A DNA stretch of 64,000 bases from Phoenix dactylifera (Eukaryota; Streptophyta; Magnoliopsida; Arecales; Arecaceae). Shown in pieces: positions 58,424 to 64,000 of this stretch; the first letter of the stretch is position 1; every line of letters begins with the position of its first letter. A model generated the notes under the pieces. It saw only the letters and a program-made list of their open reading frames with translations. It did not search any database and was not told the origin of the DNA. The stretch lies in NCBI RefSeq assembly GCF_009389715.1, contig NC_052399.1, positions 2,248,938-2,312,937 on the forward strand, in the 5' to 3' direction. Made by a program: the position numbers and the translations under genes.

Positions 58424-59815
58424 GGCCCTGTTTGGGAGAGCTTTTGGAGGGCCAAAAAGTACTTTCTGGTCCTCCAAAAGTACTTTTAGGTAAAAAAGAG
58501 TATTTGGTAAAATTTTGGAAAAGCTATTTCAGATTTTGCGGGAAGCTGAAAACAGCTTTTTGGCAGAAGCTCTATTTTGGAGCTTTCCGAAAACGTTGTT
58601 TTCAGCTTTGTCAAGAAGCTGTATTTTTAACCAAAATATCCCCATTTAAAAGTTTATTTTTCCTCCCAAAAATCTCCATCCCACCGCCTCTTCCTCTCTC
58701 ACCATCCCCCCTCTCTCTCTCTCCCTCTCTATCTCCTACTTCTCCTCAATGCTGCTGGCCCTCCTCCTTTTTTTTTTTTTGGGAGGCAGCCCGTGGCTGC
58801 GCAGCCACCCGTGGCCGTGCTCCCCAGCCACCGCTACGACCCACCAGAACAAAAAAAAAGAGGAAGGAGCGGCCATGGCCGCCGCCGCGGCCCGCCGTCC
58901 CGGCCTCCTCCCGAGCCCCCCTCCCCCGCGGCCCACCGTCCCGGCCCCCTCCCGAGCCCCCCTCCCCCCGCGGTCGCCGCGGCCCCCCGTCCCGGCCTCC
59001 TCCCGAGCCCCCCTCCCCCCACGGTCGCCGGGGCCCGCCGTCCCACTCCCCTCCCGGGCCTCCTCCCGCGGCCGCCGCGGCCCGGCCCTCTTCCGGCGCC
59101 ACCGGCCTCGCGGGAGAAGAAAGGAGGAGGAAAAAGAGGAAGGAGGGAGAAGAAGAGAAGAAAAAAGAAAGGGAAAGAAAAAGAAGAAAAAGGAAAGAAA
59201 AAAAAGGAAGAAAAAAAAAGAAAAAGAAAATAAAGAAAAAGAAAATAAAGAAAATAAATAAATATGTATATAAATGAACAAAAAAATAAATAAATAAATA
59301 AATAAAAATATTAGTAATTATTTAACTAATTTTTTTCATCTTGCTAGAAAATTTGTTAGAGAAATAAATAGTCATCAAAAGAGTGAAAAATTAATTTATA
59401 CTAATAATTATAATATTTTATACATTTATTATTGTATTATACTATGAATATAATATAATATAATATTATTTTATGTTAAATAATTTAATATTATATTAAA
59501 TTATTATCCTATAGTATACATACTATATTATAAAAATATAATATTATATTACATTAATATTATACTATATCATATATTTATGTATTAATATATATTATAT
59601 TTTATTATGCACTATTGTATAATACTAGTAATGTTCTTTATGGTCATTTTGTCATACAAAAGTACTTTCTCAGTTTGTTTACAAAACAAATGTTAAAGCG
59701 CCACAGCACTTTAGAAATGTAGTAACCAAACAGCAAACAGCTTTTTATAAAAGCTCTACTTCCAACAGCTCTACTTCGAACAGCTCTACTTCCAACAGCT
59801 TCCCCAAACTGGGCC
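58424..59815. mobile_element. PIF/Harbinger-like non-autonomous element with GC-rich core
   Basis: 1,392 bp with TAA target duplications (58,421-58,423 and 59,816-59,818) and inverted termini GGCCCTGTTTGGG / GGCCCAGTTTGGGG. It is the same family as 1,003-2,060 in the opposite orientation: the AT tract (59,400-59,620) and the arms with CAACAGCTCTACTTC match in reverse. The core (58,860-59,060) is a GC-rich tandem repeat of roughly 55-60 bp (CCTCCTCCCGAGCCCCCCTC), open in several frames but low-complexity. Confidence 0.85.
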
Positions 59816-59818
59816 TAA

Positions 59819-60044
59819 AAACATCAGTTGGGACATCCAACACATGTCCAGAAGAAATCATAAATGAGAATTATATCATAAATAAATACTGGAGTCAGAC
59901 ACAGGTATCTTTCGCTGAAGGAGAAGCCACCACAGTGGTCGAGTGGCTTGCTTGATGGGAGAGACACGGTAAACTAAGATAAGGAGCGATCGTTGAAAGG
60001 AGCGATAATTTTGAAATGCTTCTTTTCTTTTTTGAACTTTGGCC
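59819..60044. other. Spacer between the Harbinger element and D2
   Basis: Nothing recognised; no SINA-like exon 1 is present here. Confidence 0.5.
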
Positions 60045-60648
60045 TTATATTCGTCCATGTCTAGTTGAGTACGTGCAGGGACCTTTCTTGCAAGTTCATG
60101 CCTAACCTAGTGGCTGTATCGGTCCAGATAGAATAGGTTCTATGCATGTGTTATTGCATGGATAAAATTTCCATATATCCTCTGTCATTTTGTTTCTTAA
60201 TTTAACAAAAAAATCTTCCATCATTATATTAAAATAATCGGAAATAGGATGGTGACCTATGTTTTAGGCTAGGAAACGAAACCATGTTTATTTCAAAGAG
60301 TCAATGAAACGGGCAGAGTCGAGAACCGAAACAGCAAACTGTGATAACATCAGCAACACCAGCAATGCACAGAAAGACAACAAAGAACCTCAAAGCAGAA
60401 CCACAGCAAGTGGTGCCGGATAAATGGGAGCATAAGACAGGCCGCCAAAGGTGCCACGCTGCACAAAAAAACGTACACAGCGTGAACCACTCAACCCAGG
60501 AAGGACTAAAGTAATGATCCAGATAATTAAGCCTGAAATTTCTATTAGGCAATCCTGCAGCATAATTACCAACATCCACATATATAAAGTGCCGATTTGT
60601 CTTACTAGCATTATGACAAAAAGACAAGGTGAGATCAGCATCATTAAT

Positions 60649-63286
60649 CTACACCTTCCGAATGCAAACATCAATAGAGATCTTCCCAGCCGAGTCACTA
60701 ATTGCATGGGGAACAAAGAGGAAACTTTCTGCAGGAGAAGCCACCTTCAAGTCCCTAATGTTCCTGGGCGAAGCTCTGAGACGGAGCTCGCTTCTCTCTC
60801 CCTTCACCGTGATGTCATACCCCAAGTTCAACTCTCTGGACCCTGGTCTTATACAAGCGATTGAGAGAGAACTCCCATGAGGCACATTGGCTGCATTGAG
60901 TAGGAGAAAGATGCGGCCATCCATCCCACGGAGAACATGAAATGGCTCTTCTTGCTGGAGAAAGACACTGAAGGTGGTATCATAACAGAAAAATATCCGA
61001 CGGGTGACGGGATGTTTATCAAAGATGTGGTCCGAGAGGAGTGCAGCGGGGCCTCGAAAGGTGCAGCTGGAGATGGGGCAGGAGCAGGGGGCAAATAGGC
61101 AGGACGACTCGTGGTCGTGGGTGTCTTTCTGGGTGTAGGGGATGGTCGCTCGGCAGCCAAATGTCGAATGGGGGCAGGGGATCTTCATGGCTTCAATGAC
61201 GGCCTCTAGAGCCCGGCATCGGCTCTGGCCGGTGGGTAAGGAGCAGACATGGCACTTCTGCAGCTTCGCACAGCATAAGTAGCATGCCACGTGTCCATTA
61301 TGGCACTATCGCATAAGAAAACCAATTAAGTTGTTTTTGTATAATGCGAAGGCAGGAGAAAAAGTAGACCAAAAAAAAAAAACAGCCAGTGAAAAAAATA
61401 GACAAAAAAACCAAATTATTGTAAGTAGTCTCTTACTGTAGCAAAACACACAGGCCCTAAAATTATTCAATCAGGCTGGACGAAGACTAAAAAAAATGGA
61501 TTATTTGCCAAGAAGCTCAAAAGAAAGTCGAATGATTAATTAAGAAAAATGAGGCAAATATATGTTTGAGTTACTGGTTATTCATATAGCGATTCATGCG
61601 CATAGAAGCATCGAGATAAACAACAATTATTGCAATAAAACAGTCGTCTACAGCATCAGACAACATCGTCGACCCTTAAAACATTACCTCAATAACAAAC
61701 TCAGTAATTATCTGAAAGAAATCTTGAGTAGCCTGCCTGGTTAAGAATAAGTAGCTGCAGAGTCATTAGACTGGTGAAATGTTCGCCAATGAGTCGAAAC
61801 ACTTTACAAGAAGGTATGTGCACAATCTCATCAAGAATTTCTGGCTTGGAGGACAACATCTTAAATGCACACCTTTCATACATGAGAGAGAATGACTCCA
61901 CTCCCCAATAAAGTGTAAAACAGAATAGAGGCAAATCCTATTAATCTTTCTAAGTCCCACCATTGCTCCAATTGTTGCTATCGAAGATTTAGCAGGCATC
62001 CTCTATGCTTAGAGAGTTCAGAACCAATAAAAATATCCAGTGCAATCACCTGCCATCCGCTGTCTATTTCTATTGGTTGAAACAGCATGATATGGGTGTA
62101 GGCGGGGTTCTCCATCTCGATACCCATACATATATCATTCTATTACAATATCAGTATGCCTCATATGGGTTAGTACGGCACACCCAAGTGTTAAAACATC
62201 TTCCATACTCACTCTCCCGCTGCATACCAATATAGCACAGTCGGTACGTATGGGAACAGACCGGTATGGCAAACCAAACCTTGGGTGTAGATGAACTGAT
62301 ACGGTTCTATTACATTATTCAATGTAATAGGATATCACGACTCAAAAGTCTCTTAAGGCTTAAAAAAGAAAAAGCTAGTAGCTTCCAAAATTTTATTTGG
62401 CCAAGTAGCAGCATCATAAAATTTTCTTCAGCACAACGGACTAGTTTCCTGAAACAGCGCTATGTAGGCATGAAAAGCTAAAAAGGCAACTTGTGTTACT
62501 TAGCCTGGCAGGAAGTAGATTTATAAAAATGTCTCAAAGTTAGATTTCACAAATAGGAGTTAAGCTTTAACAAAAAGTCCAGTTTCTGATGCAGATCTCA
62601 TCAAACCGTGTACTGTGTTGCTGATGCAGATCATACATTGTAACGGTATTTAGCAAAGTTCAAATTTGCAAACAAACTTTAGTTTTCATGCAGAATTTTC
62701 TCTTCGAAATCAAACTCTGCATAATGCTTGACGTAACAAATTTTGCAAAGTCGAATTTAGTAGTCTGGACTTTAGAACTGTATGAGCTTGTCGAGGTTAT
62801 GTTTTGGACACCTAGGACGATTGTACAACTTAAGATTGCACAAATATATGCTGTGCGAATGAGAAGTAGATTAGGGTTTTTTTTTCAAAAAAAAGGAAAA
62901 AGTAAAAATAATACCTGGAAGACAGGGGGAAGCAAGGGTGTGAAGCAGATGGAGCAATCGAGGACGGCCGGGTCTATGCTGACGCTAATGCTCTCGTTGT
63001 TGTTCCCTCCTTCATGCAATTCTTGCCTCACTTGTGGTTCTATACCGTCCATTTTTCCTACTTCCGCTGCCTTTCCTTCCATCTTTGGCTGGTCCTGCAC
63101 CTCTATTTTCTTTTTTTTTTTGGTTTTGGAGACTTCAATCGTTCGACTTTCTTTATTCTTCTCCGGTGAAAGCGCTTCGACTTCGGTTTGACGACTCGGT
63201 AGAGCTGCGCCCGCACTAAAATCAAATGGTTCTCTGCCACGTGTTGCACGAAGCACTCGATTCCCGCGCCCCGCAGCCTTCATCAT
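60649..63286 (-). CDS. SINA-like E3 ubiquitin-protein ligase (2 exons, 342 aa)
   Basis: Predicted RING-type E3 ligase of the plant SINA-like (SINAL7/10) group, passing ubiquitin from an E2 to substrates bound by its SINA domain. Exon 1 62,915-63,286 (124 codons from MMKAAGRGNR), intron of 1.6 kb, exon 2 60,649-61,305 (219 codons with stop). The RING C3HC4 set is split by the intron: C111 and C114 (CSIC) in exon 1; C125, H129, C132, C135, C142, C145 (CHNGHVACYLCCAKLQKCHV, then C) in exon 2. Next come the SIAH zinc finger (CPHSTFGC...CPISSCTF) and a SINA domain (VFLQQEEPFHVLRGMDGRIF). The N-terminus has a lysine run (KTKKKKK). The start has two adjacent Met codons; I took the first. Confidence 0.93.
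61306..62914 (-). other. Intron 1 of the SINA-like gene
   Basis: 1.6 kb without gene-like frames. A stretch at about 62,100-62,280 has TCGGTACGTATGGG and ACCGGTATGGCA motifs that look like a dispersed repeat. Confidence 0.6.
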
Positions 63287-63840
63287 GCCGGGATTCGGAT
63301 CTCGTTGGCTGCCGCCGGCTCGCAGGGGGGGGAACGAAGTACGGTAAAACTAAAGAAAGAAGGTAGGGCTAGCCAGTTCACGGGAGGGAAAAGCCAACGT
63401 CATCCTTCTATTTTTCTTTTATTTTATATGACTATTTTGTTATTTTTCCTCTCTTTGTTTAATAATTGGATGCTTTTTCTAACTTTTTTTTTAAAAAAAT
63501 AAAGTATTTATGTCATAATGCACGATATAATACTATTTAGTATGTGCAATACATGTGAAAGAATGCAGAGATTCTACAATTTATTGTAATAAAAGAGTTT
63601 GAGATGGAGTAAATCGGGAAGAGATACTTATGGTAATTGTGATGCATGCTCTCTTCTATGAAAATTAAAAAAAAAAACAAAATGCAATGCATGCATGGGA
63701 GAAATTTCTTATAAGGAAAAAAAAAGTGATATCCTTGATATCACTTGTGGCTAGATTCAGTTCCTTGTAGTTATATGTAAGTATTAATATAGGATATAAC
63801 TAGATACATGCGATACACAGAAAACTTTTTTAGAAACTTT

Positions 63841-64000
63841 AGGGTTTATTGTATGTATACTCTTCAAAATATACAAAACTGTATAAATATCCTCATATAC
63901 TACTTATTTTGCGTGTATAATATTTTTTTCTTTCTTTTTTTATATATGCACCCATACTATCCAATGATGTTAAAAAATAAACAATTTAAATTTAAAATGA
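63841..64000. mobile_element. AT-rich MITE relative, cut by the window end
   Basis: Left inverted-repeat end TTGTATGTATACTCTTC matches 56,371 in D1. The right end lies outside the window. Confidence 0.45.

Larger units (their letters stand above)
60045..64000. repeat. SINA-like segmental duplication, copy D2
   Basis: Counterpart of 54,110-56,700, with the intact gene. It runs off the right end of the window. Confidence 0.85.

Noticed and set aside
58372-59281. Long open frames (301 and 181 codons) over the Harbinger-like core
   Set aside because: They arise from a GC-rich tandem repeat and flanking A-rich tracts; one starts in the antisense of the SINA-like exon.

Overview
This is plant nuclear DNA. 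The genes have many short exons, AT-rich introns and GT-AG splice sites, and they are surrounded by nested LTR elements, MITEs, TRIMs, LINEs and a SINE. The protein families are typical of flowering plants (GH1 beta-glucosidase, HIPP, plant EXO1-like nuclease, SINA-like ligase, TFIIIA). I infer a non-grass monocot, possibly a palm; the species cannot be proved from the window alone.

Layout. (1) Positions 1-34,053 are a tandem segmental array with a unit of about 13.5 kb. Unit A spans 256-14,011, unit B 18,574-32,090, and a partial unit C 32,091-34,053. Each full unit holds, left to right: the 3' end of a HIPP gene on the minus strand, a 5' piece of a TFIIIA-like gene on the minus strand, and a complete 11-exon GH1 beta-glucosidase on the plus strand (A 505 aa, B 504 aa). 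A 4.56-kb Ty3/gypsy chromodomain element with near-identical 426-bp LTRs lies between A and B. (2) In unit C the HIPP terminal exon continues into its own exons 2 and 1, giving an intact 150-aa gene (33,778-35,767, minus). (3) Positions 36,000-45,880 are gene-poor: a 5'-truncated LINE, several TRIM elements, a minisatellite and a 3-kb candidate solo LTR. (4) Positions 45,881-53,466 (minus) hold a 12-exon XPG/Rad2 nuclease of the At1g18090 EXO1-like type (527 aa). (5) Positions 54,100-64,000 hold a cluster of three SINA-like RING/SIAH ubiquitin-ligase loci on the minus strand: a pseudogene, a fragment cut off by a Harbinger-type element, and an intact two-exon gene (342 aa).

History read from nested insertions. 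Unit C has the empty sites of both the 1-kb Harbinger-type element and the LTR element that units A and B carry or adjoin. So C (or its ancestor) split off first, both insertions followed, and A and B were copied from each other last. The TFIIIA/HIPP junction repeated in A and B looks like the breakpoint of the original tandem duplication. It predicts that the array continues to the left of the window.

I see no operon-like or pathway grouping. The genes are functionally unrelated neighbours; what ties the window together is its duplication history. I did not find convincing evidence of a wholly new biological system. The most unusual items are the chimeric TFIIIA-HIPP junction, the duplicated splice acceptor in the second beta-glucosidase, and the dense TRIM cluster.
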